Of a DNA stretch of 64,000 nt, positions 1 through 9,532 are shown in pieces. The notes below the pieces were generated by a model. The model saw nothing but the letters and a program-made list of their open reading frames with translations. It searched no databases and was not told the DNA's origin. Source of the DNA: Pantoea sp. Mb-10 (GTDB lineage Bacteria > Pseudomonadota > Gammaproteobacteria > Enterobacterales > Enterobacteriaceae). Both the position numbers and the translations under genes were made by a program. The stretch is from NCBI RefSeq assembly GCF_021272205.1, contig NZ_JAJSDX010000005.1:186001-250000 (forward strand). Direction: 5' to 3'. Positions within the stretch are counted from its first letter, which is position 1, and each line of letters opens with the position of its first letter.

Positions 1-668
1 CCCAGCAGGCGCGAGCGGCGGGCAACCATCGCCGCAGCGAAGGCCGGCACCTCATTCGCAAACAGGACGTGTGCGAAATCCAGCGTGATACCGAGATTGG
101 GGCTGGCGGCCTCGTCGACCGCCAGCAGGCAGGTGGTGGCGTTGGGAAAAATGCTGTAGGCGCGCGGTTCGTTGGGTTTGTATTCAATGCTGACGTCAAT
201 GTCCGGGGCATATTCCGCCACCTCGCGCACGGCGGAGACGGCATCGTCCCATAGCTTCTTGTAATCGGCCTGGAAGCAGTAATCAAAGCCGTCTTGCCCC
301 ATCCAAAGCGTCATCAGCGTGGCGCCAAATTCGCGACCGGCATCAATACCGCGCTTAGTGAGTTCGATCGCCTCACGCCGCACCTTGGCATCCGGGTGGG
401 TAAACGCGCCGATTTTAAACTGTGGCGCGTCCCAGCGCATCTGCATACCATTCACGGCCAAGCCGGCATCATTAATGGCCTGCTTCATGGTAGGGATATC
501 CGCGACCATGTGCTGGGGGTAATTTAAATCGAGGTGAGTGAGGCCTTGAACGGTCCCCGCCCGCTGAATCATCTGTAACACCGAGGGCTTTCCTTGCAGC
601 GCGGGCCAATAAAGATGGGCACCCGAGGCGAATGAGTTGAGACGCGTGGCAAACTTAAGTTCAGACAT
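1..668 (-). CDS. Xylose isomerase-like TIM-barrel sugar isomerase/epimerase (partial)
   Basis: The reading frame opens at ATG 668 on the minus strand and runs off the left edge without a stop, so about 222 N-terminal residues are visible (start MSELKFATRLNSF). The segment IEYKPNEP near residue 160 and LGITLDFAHVL near residue 195 fit the metal-site strands of the sugar phosphate isomerase/epimerase (AP endonuclease 2) TIM-barrel superfamily, whose cytosolic members interconvert sugars or their phosphates. The C-terminal third is missing from the window. The substrate cannot be told from sequence. The next gene to the right reads the opposite way, so any operon partner lies outside the window. 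Confidence 0.8.
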   Translation of the reverse strand, partial: MSELKFATRLNSFASGAHLYWPALQGKPSVLQMIQRAGTVQGLTHLDLNYPQHMVADIPTMKQAINDAGLAVNGMQMRWDAPQFKIGAFTHPDAKVRREAIELTKRGIDAGREFGATLMTLWMGQDGFDYCFQADYKKLWDDAVSAVREVAEYAPDIDVSIEYKPNEPRAYSIFPNATTCLLAVDEAASPNLGITLDFAHVLFANEVPAFAAAMVARRSRLL

Positions 669-973
669 GGCGACACCCTTACGAGTCGGTTTGTGTTGTT
701 CTTTTCTTTTTCACAATAATTCGTGAAGTTGTATTACTTATACGCGCGCTGTTTTTTTAAACAAGCGGCGCGGGGAATAAAAGTGCGGTAATGCGAGGCA
801 GTTCACGGAAGCGCCAAAACAGGGAAAAAGAAATGCGGGGCGATCCCGCGAAGCTGACAGCGCGTAGCGCCGGTCCGCGAAAAGGCGCGTGCCGCGGCGG
901 AAGGGCGCGCTTGTCAGGCAGATCCGAAACGCGCTATAACCTAAACACCTACCCGCAATATAAGTGTATTCAG
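669..973. other. Intergenic region, divergent promoters
   Basis: About 305 bp separate two divergent genes. An AT-rich stretch at roughly 690-765 lies just upstream of the isomerase start and is the likely promoter side. The right half (780-950) is GC-rich and open in one frame with the acetyltransferase, but it has no protein-like content that I recognise. Confidence 0.5.
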
Positions 974-1387
974 ATGATTACCAGAACCTTGCGGCCTGAT
1001 GAATGGCCGGATGCGTATCCGCTGATCGCCCAGCTGCGCACCATCTCGCGCGAGGCGTTTCTGGCGAGCGTGAAGATCCAGACGCTGAACGGCTATGTGC
1101 TGGTCGGCGCGTTCAACGAGAACGCGCTGGTGGGGGTGATGGGGTGCAGACCGGTACACACGTTGGCCAGAGGCTTTCATTTACACATTGATGATTTGGT
1201 GGTGGATGAACAGTGCCGCCGCGCAGGCATCGGTAAGGCGCTGTTGGACTTTGCCACGCGTGAGGCGCAAAGCCGCGACATGGGCGCAATCTTCCTTGAC
1301 GCACGCCAGCAGGCGATTCCGTTCTACACGCGCCATGACTTTATCCCCCACGCCTCGCCGTCAATGAAAAAGCCGCTCTTACCCTGA
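974..1387 (+). CDS. GNAT-family N-acetyltransferase
   Basis: A 137-residue protein starting MITRTLRPDEWPDAY. The frame is open back to 791, but the region before 974 looks non-coding and a protein starting here has the normal length of a single GNAT domain. The acetyl-CoA motif is DEQCRRAGIGKALL (R-x-x-G-x-G/A pattern) around residues 78-91, followed by the C-terminal strand AIPFYTRHDF, both typical of the fold. Such enzymes move an acetyl group from acetyl-CoA to an amine. The acceptor is unknown. It ends 28 bp before the convergent RND gene. Confidence 0.8.
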   Translation: MITRTLRPDEWPDAYPLIAQLRTISREAFLASVKIQTLNGYVLVGAFNENALVGVMGCRPVHTLARGFHLHIDDLVVDEQCRRAGIGKALLDFATREAQSRDMGAIFLDARQQAIPFYTRHDFIPHASPSMKKPLLP

Positions 1388-1415
1388 CAGCAAGCACGCG
1401 ATCTTCTGCTCCTGC

Positions 1416-4400
1416 CTACCGCGCAGCGTTATTGCGCGACGCGGTAATACGCATGATAAGGACATAAAACACCGGCACAAAAAACAGGGTGAGCAACGTA
1501 CCGCTGATCATACCGCCAAATACGCCGGTACCCATGGCGCGCTGCGCGCTGACACTCGCCCCGCGCGCCAGCATCAACGGCACCATGCCGAGCGTAAACG
1601 CCAAAGAGGTCATGATGATGGGGCGCAGCCGTTGCTGCGCGGCCTCACAGGTGGCCTCAACCAGACCGCACCCCTCAAGCCGCTTTTGCTGCGCAAACTC
1701 CACGATCAGGATGGCATTTTTGGCCGACAGGCCAATCAACGTAATTAAGCCCACTTTAAAGAAAATGTCGTTGGTTCCCTGCGTGACAAACACAGCGAAT
1801 GTCGCGCCGATCAGTCCGAGTGGCACCGCCAGCATTACCGCGAGCGGTACCGACCAGCTCTCATACAGGGCGGCCAGTACCATAAACACCACCAGCATAG
1901 ATAGCGCCAGCAGCCCCGGCAGCTGCGCCGCGGAATCCTTCTCCTGCAGGGCGCTGCCTGCCCACTCGCCGACAAACCCCGGCGGTAGCTGGCGTGCGAG
2001 CGTCTCCATCGCCGCCATGGCACTGCCGCTGGCGGCGTCCGCTGCCGCGCTGGCGGTGATGCGAATAGCCGGATAGCCCTGATAGCGGGTCAGCTGCTGC
2101 GCCTGCTGCGTCCAGGATGCCGTGACGAAACGGGCGAGCGGCACCATCTGGCCGCTGCGATTTTTTACGGTGAGCTGCAACAGCTGCGCAGGTTGCATGC
2201 GGAAAGAGGCATCTGCCTGCACGATAACCTGCTGAACGCGCCCCTTGTTGGTGTAGTCATTGACGTACCAGGCGCCCAGGGAGACCGACAGCGCCTGATT
2301 GATGTCGTCAAAGGAGACCCCCAGCGCTTCGGCTTTTTCCCTATCGACATTCAGCACCAGTGCGGCACCGTCCGGTAAGCCATCGATAGCCACCTCGGCC
2401 AGCAGGGCGTTGTGCTTTGCGCACTCCACCAGTTCGCGCGCGGCGCGTTTCAGCGCGTGATACCCGTGACCTGCGCGATCCTGCAAATAGAACGTGAAGC
2501 CTGCTGATGTTCCCAGATCCGGCATGGCCGGCGGAAGCAGGCTCTGGGTTTCGGCCTCCGGCAGCTGCGCCATGCCTGATTGAATGCGCGCCGCTTCCTC
2601 CTGCGTCGTTGCGCCCTGGCGCTGTGCCGCGTCCTTGAGAGTCGTAAAGGCCATTGCCGTATTCGGGCCCGATCCGGTGAAACCAAAGCCGAGGATCATC
2701 ACGTTGCTTTTTACCGCCTCGCGTTCGGCCAACAGCTGCTCAAACCGTTTAACCACCTCCAGAGTACGTGGCAGCGTGGCATCCGCAGGCAGCTGAATGG
2801 AAGACATAAAGTAGCCCTGATCGTCCTCTGGCAGAAATGCGGAGGGCAAGGCCGCGAGCCCGACACAGAGCGCAGCCAGCATCGCCACATACAGCGCCAG
2901 CATGCGCCCACCGCGCAGCAGAACCCGCCCAAGCACGGTGCGATAACGCTGTGAAAGGGCGTGAAAGTCGCGGTCAAACCTCGTGGAGAAACTGCCGGCA
3001 CGCGGCGGCGCAGCCTTTAGCAGCGTGGCGCACAGCGCGGGCGTCAGCGTTAGCGCCAGAAACGCGGAGAAGAGGATGGAAACGGCCATAGAGACACAGA
3101 ACTGACGGTAAATGATGCCGGTTGAGCCGCCGGCAAAGGCCATGGGGATAAAGACGGCGGTCAGCACCAGCGTCATGGCGATAATGGCCGGCGTGATGTC
3201 ACGCATCGCTTGCCGCGTGGCGGCTTCCGGCGAGAGGCATTTTTCCGCCATCAGACGCGCCACATTCTCTACCACCACAATGGCGTCATCCACCACGATA
3301 CCGATCGCCAGCACCATGCCAAACAGCGTGAGCATGTTGATGGCGTAACCGGCAATCAGCATCACCGTAAACGTCCCCAACAGGGCGATGGGGGCGACAA
3401 TCGCCGGGATGAGGGTGTAGCGCACGTTATGCAGAAACAGCAGCATCACCAAAAACACCAGCACCATCGCCTCAATGAACGTCTGCACCACATTCAGAAT
3501 GGAAAGGTGGATAAACGGTGCGGTGTCAAAGGGGACGCTGAGCGCCATGCCTTCCGGCAGGGTGCCACGCAGCTGGGCCAGCGCCGCGTGGATGTCGTGC
3601 GCGGTGCGCAGAGCATTGGCACCCGGTGCGAGCTGAATGGCCGCCGCCGTTGCCGGCACGCCGTTTTCGCGAATAGCAAAGGCGTAACTTTGCTGCCCGG
3701 ACTCAATCCGCGCGATATCCGCTAACTTCACTCGGGCGCCATTGACCGCAGCCTTAACGGTAATATTGCCGAACGCCTCCACCGAGGCGAGCTGACCCTG
3801 GACCTTTATCGGGTAGGCGACGCGCTGGCTGGCCGGCGCGGGTTCGTCACCCACCCGGCCGGGGGAGACCAAACTGTTTTGCTGACTGATTGCCGTCAAA
3901 ACCTCGTTCACCGACAGCCCGTAGCCCTGGAGTTGAGTGGGGTTCAGCCAGATGCGCAGCGCCTTTTCGCTGCCGAAAAGTTGGATTTTGCCCACGCCGG
4001 GTACGCGGCGCAGCGTGTCGGTGAGATGGCGAGCGAAGTAGTCGCTGAGATCCGCTTCCTGATAGGCACCCGAAGGCGATTTCAATCCCACCATCATCAG
4101 GAACCCTGCGTCTGCGGCCTCCACGGTGAGGCCATTCTGTTTCACCGCCTGCGGCAGACGTGGCTCGACCACGTTCAGCTGGTTTTGCACATCCCTCTGC
4201 GCCTGCTTGATGTCGGTGCCGGGCTTAAAGGTCACGGTGATGTTCGCCATGCCGCTATTATCACTGGTTGACTCATAATAGAGCAGGTTATCCACCCCGG
4301 ACATTTCACGTTCAATCAGCGAAATGACCGCATCATTCATCACCTCGGCGCTGGCACCAGGCCAGGAGGCGGAAACGATGATGCTGGGTGGCGCAACGGC

Positions 4401-4508
4401 AGGATACTGCGCTACGGGCAGCTGAGGGATCGCCAGAACGCCGGAGAGCACAATAAAAAGCGCGACCACCCAAGCAAACACGGGGCGTTGGATAAAAAAA
4501 GCGGGCAT
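1416..4508 (-). CDS. RND multidrug efflux permease (AcrB/MexB, HAE-1 family)
   Basis: A 1030-residue inner-membrane proton antiporter. I chose ATG 4508 (MPAFFIQRPVFAWVV) because it matches the usual RND N-terminus and has AGGAAGG eight bases upstream; the frame stays open to 4817 but the extra 103 residues do not look like RND protein. Visible landmarks are the first transmembrane helix, the tandem aspartates of helix 4 (IGIVVDDAIVVVENV), the helix 10 lysine (LIGLSAKNAILIVEF) and a second set of porter and membrane domains ending near MRITASRNNAAR. AcrB-type permeases need a periplasmic adaptor and a TolC-like channel. Neither is next to it, so it probably borrows them or is an orphan. The length is close to AcrB (1049 residues). 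Confidence 0.93.
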   Translation of the reverse strand: MPAFFIQRPVFAWVVALFIVLSGVLAIPQLPVAQYPAVAPPSIIVSASWPGASAEVMNDAVISLIEREMSGVDNLLYYESTSDNSGMANITVTFKPGTDIKQAQRDVQNQLNVVEPRLPQAVKQNGLTVEAADAGFLMMVGLKSPSGAYQEADLSDYFARHLTDTLRRVPGVGKIQLFGSEKALRIWLNPTQLQGYGLSVNEVLTAISQQNSLVSPGRVGDEPAPASQRVAYPIKVQGQLASVEAFGNITVKAAVNGARVKLADIARIESGQQSYAFAIRENGVPATAAAIQLAPGANALRTAHDIHAALAQLRGTLPEGMALSVPFDTAPFIHLSILNVVQTFIEAMVLVFLVMLLFLHNVRYTLIPAIVAPIALLGTFTVMLIAGYAINMLTLFGMVLAIGIVVDDAIVVVENVARLMAEKCLSPEAATRQAMRDITPAIIAMTLVLTAVFIPMAFAGGSTGIIYRQFCVSMAVSILFSAFLALTLTPALCATLLKAAPPRAGSFSTRFDRDFHALSQRYRTVLGRVLLRGGRMLALYVAMLAALCVGLAALPSAFLPEDDQGYFMSSIQLPADATLPRTLEVVKRFEQLLAEREAVKSNVMILGFGFTGSGPNTAMAFTTLKDAAQRQGATTQEEAARIQSGMAQLPEAETQSLLPPAMPDLGTSAGFTFYLQDRAGHGYHALKRAARELVECAKHNALLAEVAIDGLPDGAALVLNVDREKAEALGVSFDDINQALSVSLGAWYVNDYTNKGRVQQVIVQADASFRMQPAQLLQLTVKNRSGQMVPLARFVTASWTQQAQQLTRYQGYPAIRITASAAADAASGSAMAAMETLARQLPPGFVGEWAGSALQEKDSAAQLPGLLALSMLVVFMVLAALYESWSVPLAVMLAVPLGLIGATFAVFVTQGTNDIFFKVGLITLIGLSAKNAILIVEFAQQKRLEGCGLVEATCEAAQQRLRPIIMTSLAFTLGMVPLMLARGASVSAQRAMGTGVFGGMISGTLLTLFFVPVFYVLIMRITASRNNAAR

Positions 4509-5023
4509 GTTAATGGCCTTCCTGACGCGGTGTTTGACAAGGGCATATGCAAGCACGGTGGCGAAGGCGGGAATAATCCGGTCGTGATAGCGCGTGATGG
4601 CGGCAAAGAGGTCGCGTAGTTGGAGACATTTTTTGTGCAAATTCATTATGCTGTGATGACGCAGAGTTTGCACGCGGCGAGTGGAGTGAGGATTTCCCCA
4701 AGATGGAGGGAAGATGGAGCCTGCACGTGAGCCTTCGGCTTTGACGCGCCATCGACAATATCCGATGGCTGGCTTATAACGCCGAGCGAAAGAGAAGAGG
4801 CCCACGCGCACGTTCATTAACGGAGTGCCACCGTCTACGTGAACGCGTCAACGCCTAAATAACATACATCCTTTCGATTGATGCGGCCCCAAGTGCCTAC
4901 CATTCCCTTTTTTTACGCCAACAGATTAAAAGAAAAGATAAAATTTAATGCATCGCAATCTCTTTTCTTTAGCACTTTATTTTAACATTCCATTAATATT
5001 ATGCCGCGATTATGGTAGGGAAT
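4509..5023. other. Intergenic region upstream of RND gene
   Basis: About 515 bp. On the minus strand it stays open in the RND frame to 4817. I looked for an adaptor-protein remnant in that stretch and found none. An AT-rich block at about 4905-5010 is a plausible promoter zone. I see no terminator or RNA gene. Confidence 0.45.
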
Positions 5024-5389
5024 TTAATAGGCAGGCAGTGATTGCGCATCATACTCGCGCTGCGCTGTTTCTACCGCCGCCATATTTTCATTTGTCCATT
5101 CCAGTAATGCCTGGAAAATTTTGTCGAGCGATTGCCCTAAAGGCGTCATTCGGTATTCGACGGCAATAGGCGAAATCGTTACCACGCGTCTTTCAACAAT
5201 CCCATTTCGTTCAAGCTTGCGCAAGCATTGCGTCAAGGCTTTTTGGGTTACGCCTATCTTACGCATTATCTCATTGAATCGGGTTGGTTTTTCGCTAACG
5301 GTTAATATTACTAGTACGGACCATTTATCAGATATTTGATCTAATATCACTCGATTAGGGCAAGATGTAATTCTGTTCGACGCTGTCAT
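5024..5389 (-). CDS. HxlR-family winged-helix transcriptional regulator
   Basis: A 121-residue protein. CPNRVILDQISDKWSVLVIL is the N-terminal signature of HxlR/YtfH regulators, with the conserved cysteine followed by the D-K-W-S helix. The recognition region is RFNEIMRKIGVTQKALTQCL, followed by the wing and VEYRMTPLGQSL. Family members bind DNA as dimers, and several sense aldehydes or quinones through the cysteine. It is divergent from the qorB-like gene at 5556, the same arrangement as ytfH/ytfG in Escherichia coli, so it probably represses that gene from the 166 bp shared intergenic region. Confidence 0.88.
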   Translation of the reverse strand: MTASNRITSCPNRVILDQISDKWSVLVILTVSEKPTRFNEIMRKIGVTQKALTQCLRKLERNGIVERRVVTISPIAVEYRMTPLGQSLDKIFQALLEWTNENMAAVETAQREYDAQSLPAY

Positions 5390-5555
5390 AAACCCGGTTT
5401 CCTGTTTGCTACTTAGTAGAGAAAAAGTGCCTGATTGACCTGTTCTGCATTCTGTATATCATTTAATTCGCTCTAAGTGAATTTGGTAATTTATGCTGAA
5501 ATACCCCTTATTTAATAAGACATTCATGTGACACTGATAAATTAGAGGATTAAAG

Positions 5556-6431
5556 ATGATTGCAGTGACCGGTGCAAACGGTAAATTGGGCAGGCAGGTT
5601 ATCAAGAAACTTCTTTCTTTTTATCCCGCTGAAAAAATTGTCGGACTTACCCGTGATTCTCAAAACGCGACAGATCTTTCTGCGTTAGGTATACAAGTGA
5701 GAGAAGCCGATTATGATAAACCTGAAACCCTATTGGCAGCGTTATCTGGCGTAGAAAAACTGTGATTGATTTCCGCCGTGGTCCCCAGCGAAAGGCTCAG
5801 GCAACATCAAGCGGTCATTGATGCTGCGCAGCAGGCTGGCGTGACGTTAATGGCTTACACCAGCCAATTACGTGCGGATACCTCGCGGCTCTCTTTGGCG
5901 AAAAGTCACAGAGAGACAGAAAGTTATATTAAACAGAGTGGAATGGCATACACCATTCTGCGCAACGGCTGGTATATAGAAAACCACACCGAGAATCTGT
6001 ATAAAGCGCTTCAACATGGGGTGCTGTTAGGCTCCTCGGGAAAAGGACGCTTTTCCGCCGCCTCCCGAGTGGATTACGCTGAAGCCGCCGCCGTGGTGTT
6101 ATCTCAAGAGGGGCATGTGGGAAAAATCTATGAACTTGCGGGTGACGAGTCGTACTGTATGGCCGATTTAGCCCATAAACTGAGCGAGTTGAGTGGCAAA
6201 AAAATCGATTATCTCAATTTATCCTCTTACGATCTCAAGCAAGTGCTTTTATCAGTCAATATTCCTGAAATGATTGCAGATGTTGTTATCGAAGCGGATA
6301 AACAATCGCAAGAGGGGGAATTATTCAGTGATTGTAAGGATCTCTCTGCACTCATAGGCAGAAAAACGCTGCCTGTCCATCAGGCGGTGGTTAACGGAAT
6401 GCAAAAAAAATATCAACTGGCCGATGATTGA
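5556..6431 (+). pseudogene. NAD(P)H:quinone oxidoreductase-like (QorB/NmrA family), interrupted by in-frame TGA
   Basis: ATG 5556 follows an AGAGGA ribosome site. The frame gives a Rossmann start (MIAVTGANGKLGRQV), then VEKL, then TGA at 5763-5765, then continues in the same frame as LISAVVPSERLRQHQAVI through to 6431. Joined, it is a 291-residue atypical SDR of the QorB (YtfG) type that reduces quinones with NADPH. The codon at 5763 is expected to be leucine, so one base change (TTA to TGA) explains the stop. The second part could be restarted at TTG 5766, which directly follows the stop, but it would lack the nucleotide-binding loop. It pairs with the divergent HxlR gene. It is either a recent pseudogene or a sequencing error. 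Confidence 0.85.
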
Positions 6432-6761
6432 AGTCACTATACAGTCATGTTTATTTCGCATTTCTCATGCGCGTTGGAGCAGCCATTGAGGCTGGATCGG
6501 GTTATATAGGTTGCCTTGGCACTCTATTACGCGACTGCAAAAAGATCGCGCCCGTTAAGGTGTTAATACGCATTTTTATTTGTGGTGACGATGCTGCGGC
6601 AGTATTTAAACCGTTATCCTACTGCGAGAGGGTAATTTTTTCTGCTGCGGTTATTTCGTGATGGTATTCATCAAGCTGTCGATATTCACTGATTATTCCC
6701 AACAAAATTTACTTTTTTGCATGTTTGGTAACAGATTCATAGTCAGGCAGGGAGAAATATA
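6432..6761. other. Intergenic region, nothing recognised
   Basis: About 330 bp. A TTG-initiated 77-codon frame overlaps the end of the preceding gene but has no recognisable content. The last 100 bases are AT-rich and probably hold the promoter of the gene at 6762. Confidence 0.4.
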
Positions 6762-7535
6762 ATGCATCATATTATTTCCAAAAGACAAACCACATTGGCT
6801 AGCGCGATGGCGGTGGTGGTGGGTTTCTATTCTATGACGTTCGCTACAGCCGCACTAAGCGAAAGTGCTGAGCCCACGCGTTATCAGGTGGCGATTTACC
6901 GTGGCGAAGCAGGCTGTGCAGGATGCGCTGAAATGGTGGATAAGGCCTTGAAGAATTCAGGACTCCCCCTTACGACTTCCTATGTGGGTGAGCATGAAAA
7001 ACTCAAGCTCAATGACAATACCCTAAAGAGGTTTGATCTCTATATCCAGCCGGGTGGTGGGCAGGATATTCCTGCTGCATATCAGGCGTTGGGAACCGAA
7101 GGTGCCAACGCAATTCGTCGTTTCGTGAAAAACGGCAAGCGCTTTCTGGGTATCTGTATGGGGGCATACCTCGCTGATAAGAATAACTTGGGGTTGATTG
7201 ATGCATCGCTGGCGTCAGAAGTGGGCAGGCCGGGCTCAGGGGTGACTGACGAAGGGGATTATGCCCTTCAGGTAAGGTGGAATAAAAAAGAAGAGCCCTT
7301 TTACTATCAGGATGGGCCTCATCTGAATAACAGTCAGGAAGATAAAGCCATCGCCTATTATGCGCATGGCGATATCGCAATCGCAAAATACCGTTATGGT
7401 AAGGGGACGGTGATACTTTCTGGCCCCCATCCGGAAGCCGATGAGACGTGGTTAGGGGAGGCGGCAACAAGCAGCACAACGCCGGGCAATAAGATGGCAC
7501 GGCTGATGAGTGAGTTGGGTTTAAAAAAAAATTGA
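6762..7535 (+). CDS. Secreted BPL_N-domain (glutamine amidotransferase-like) protein
   Basis: A 257-residue protein with GGGAGAAATATA before ATG 6762. Residues 1 to about 33 form a signal peptide (SAMAVVVGFYSMTFATAALS), so the protein is predicted to be periplasmic. The body resembles the BPL_N domain, a class I glutamine amidotransferase-like fold found at the N-terminus of some biotin-protein ligases: IQPGGGQDIP, then the nucleophile elbow FLGICMGAYLA, and a later GPHPEADETW that could supply the His and Glu of a catalytic triad. An unusual GCAGCAEM motif (C-x-x-C) lies just after the signal region and may form a disulfide. No ligase domain follows. The reaction is unknown. Confidence 0.75.
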   Translation: MHHIISKRQTTLASAMAVVVGFYSMTFATAALSESAEPTRYQVAIYRGEAGCAGCAEMVDKALKNSGLPLTTSYVGEHEKLKLNDNTLKRFDLYIQPGGGQDIPAAYQALGTEGANAIRRFVKNGKRFLGICMGAYLADKNNLGLIDASLASEVGRPGSGVTDEGDYALQVRWNKKEEPFYYQDGPHLNNSQEDKAIAYYAHGDIAIAKYRYGKGTVILSGPHPEADETWLGEAATSSTTPGNKMARLMSELGLKKN

Positions 7536-7680
7536 TCTCCGCACAGCTTGCTCCCCATAAGCTGCGGTGGTTTAAACTTTTTACCCAAGAGGTGAGATAT
7601 TACCTGGACAGTCTGTTACGCCCCCGCTGAATCCACTCGGCGCAAAGCGGCTTGTACTAAAGACACACTCTCTTTCAGCA

Positions 7681-7713
7681 ACAATAAACGGCCCATACTG
7701 GGCCGTTTATTGT
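7681..7713. terminator. Bidirectional intrinsic terminator
   Basis: A perfect 14-bp inverted repeat, ACAATAAACGGCCC and GGGCCGTTTATTGT, encloses a five-base loop (ATACT). It lies between the convergent genes ending at 7535 and 7748 and has A-rich/T-rich flanks on both strands, so it can stop transcription from either side. Confidence 0.9.
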
Positions 7714-7747
7714 TTATAAAAATGCCCTGTAAAACATCCTCACGCGA

Positions 7748-8629
7748 TTAATCTTTGACGGCTTCAGCAACCCGTTTCGCTGCGCTGGCCAGCACATCTT
7801 TGCGCGCGCTGGCGTCTTTTACGCGCTGGGTAAAATAGGTTGTCAGCACAATGGGCGCCCGGCCTTTAGGCCAAATAACCGCAATGTCATTGGTGGTGCC
7901 GTAATCCCCGCTGCCGGTCTTGTCACCTACCGTCCAGTCAGCAGGCAGGCCCGCTTTGATACTGTTTGTGCCGGTCGTATTGCCTTTCATCCACGTAGCC
8001 AGCTGGGTGCGCTGCGAGGGGGCGAGGGCGTTGCCTAACACCAGTTTATTTAGACTTTCCGCCATGGCACGCGGCGTGGTGGTATCTCGCGCATCGCCCG
8101 GTATGGCGGTGTTCAGGCTCGGTTCATTTCTGTCCAGACGGAATTTCACATCGCCAAGGGTGCGGGCAAACTGGGTCGTTTGACGGGGGCCGCCGCCAAT
8201 CGCCAGCAGTTTATTCATGGCGGCATTGTCGCTAAATTGTAACGCTGCGGCGCTCAGTTCGGCGACGGTGAGGGTGGAATTAATGTGTTTTTGCGTAACA
8301 GGGTTGTAATTCACCATGTCTGATTTCACTAAGGGAATCGCTTCATTCAGCAGAGAGGGATTTTTTTCACTGCTTTTTAATAGGGATGCCACAGCCATCA
8401 CTTTGCTGGTGCTGCACAGGGGAAAGCGCTCATCGCCACGCCAGGCATAACGTGAACCGTCTTCGGTATCTATCACGGCCACGCCCAGTCGCCCTCCGGA
8501 TTGCTCTTCGAGCGTTTTTATCGCGGCGTTAAGTGACTGCGTATTAATAGCCGCATGGGCACTCGCCGCTAATCCTGTCAGTAAAAAGAGAGAAAATGCC
8601 ATTCGCTGGGTCGTTGAACGTTGCTGCAT
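7748..8629 (-). CDS. bla: Class A beta-lactamase, CTX-M/FONA/KLUC-like
   Basis: A 293-residue periplasmic serine beta-lactamase, the usual family length, with an AAGGAG site seven bases before ATG 8629. The signal peptide ends near ASAHA (residue 27). All class A motifs are present: CSTSK (catalytic Ser70 and Lys73, preceded by Cys69 as in CTX-M), SDN (Ser130), NEPSLN (Glu166 in the omega loop) and KTGSGDYG (Lys234, with serine at 237). VNYNP and TTTPRAMA also match CTX-M-like chromosomal enzymes of Kluyvera, Serratia fonticola and relatives. This group hydrolyses penicillins and many oxyimino-cephalosporins; the actual spectrum and level here are not shown. A divergent ampR-like gene upstream is truncated, so expression may no longer be inducible. 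Confidence 0.95.
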   Translation of the reverse strand: MQQRSTTQRMAFSLFLLTGLAASAHAAINTQSLNAAIKTLEEQSGGRLGVAVIDTEDGSRYAWRGDERFPLCSTSKVMAVASLLKSSEKNPSLLNEAIPLVKSDMVNYNPVTQKHINSTLTVAELSAAALQFSDNAAMNKLLAIGGGPRQTTQFARTLGDVKFRLDRNEPSLNTAIPGDARDTTTPRAMAESLNKLVLGNALAPSQRTQLATWMKGNTTGTNSIKAGLPADWTVGDKTGSGDYGTTNDIAVIWPKGRAPIVLTTYFTQRVKDASARKDVLASAAKRVAEAVKD

Positions 8630-8770
8630 GTGAATACTCCTTAATGCATAAGGTTTGTGAATAAACGATGAGACGGATGCGCCGCTTCAATACCTCAAGA
8701 GTAAGTTCGTTCTCTTTGATCCTGTAATGATATAAATTGATGTCAGCCATAACTTTTTCTGGGGTCTTGA

Positions 8771-9235
8771 GTGAAAAGTGATATCCCGCTAAATGCATTA
8801 CGTGCCTTTGAATCTGCCGCGCGTCACTTGAACTTCACCAAGGCAGGTCTTGAGCTGTACGTTTCACAGGCGGCGGTGAGTCAGCAGGTCAGGCTATTGG
8901 AAGAGAAGCTGGGGATGATTTTATTTAAACGGCTGCCCAGAGGGCTTGAAATGACCGATGAAGCCCGGCTACTTTTTGCCAGTATTACGGATGAATTTCA
9001 ACGCCTGGAAAAAGCCTACCGGCGCTTTGACGGTGGCGCGATCAAAGAGTCGTTGACGATATCTTGCGTGGGGACCTTTGCCCTGGGCTGGCTGCTGCCC
9101 CGCATGGAAAACTTCAAATGCCGACATCCCGCCATCGATATATACCTGCAGACCAATAACAATGTTGTCAGTCTGGCGGGTGAGCAGTTGTGTTTGATGT
9201 CAATGGAAGGGTGTTTCAAAGACACGCAGTGGTGA
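8771..9235 (+). pseudogene. ampR: Truncated AmpR-like LysR regulator
   Basis: GTG 8771 follows GGGGTCTTGA and gives a normal LysR helix-turn-helix (LNALRAFESAARHLNFTKAG, then VSQAAVSQQVRLLEEKLG). It is divergent from the beta-lactamase, the usual ampR position. The effector domain begins (SCVGTFALGWLLPRM, then IYLQTNNNVVSL) but stops at residue 154, about half of the normal 290 or so. I looked in the other two forward frames after 9235 and could not find the rest. Only about 300 bp lie before the next gene, so sequence has been lost. The DNA-binding half could still be made, but sensing of peptidoglycan fragments should be lost. Confidence 0.8.
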
Positions 9236-9532
9236 CAGGTGATAAACGTCTGCTAAGAACGAAATTCATCCTGCCAGTCCACATCATGAACAGTTAATGA
9301 TTTTTAACCTAATACACGAAATCTCACTTGAGAATAACGTCCTACCGGCTCCTGACATTTGTGCCGGATACAGCTTTAAATGCGGTCACAGAAAGCGAGT
9401 GTGGGTCTCGCGTATCGTGAACAGGACAAAAGGTGCATATACCAGAGCTGATATAGCACCTTGTTGGTGAGAGGCAGGATGGGTAATCTGATAAAAATGA
9501 TTTATTCTGCGGAACATTTTTAACGGTAAAAT
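9236..9532. other. Intergenic region after truncated ampR
   Basis: Nearly 300 bp between the end of the truncated regulator and the end of the binding-protein gene. It has stops in all frames and no clear rho-independent terminator. It probably marks the deletion scar that removed the 3' half of ampR. Confidence 0.4.

Noticed and set aside
4509..4817. Extended N-terminus of the RND protein in the open frame
   Set aside because: The extra 103 residues do not resemble RND protein, while ATG 4508 has a strong ribosome site and the canonical first helix.
6428..6661. 77-codon frame after the qorB-like gene
   Set aside because: TTG start overlapping the previous stop, no recognisable content.
9236..9532. 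Remaining half of ampR in another frame
   Set aside because: The other frames give no LysR effector-domain text, and the space is too short.
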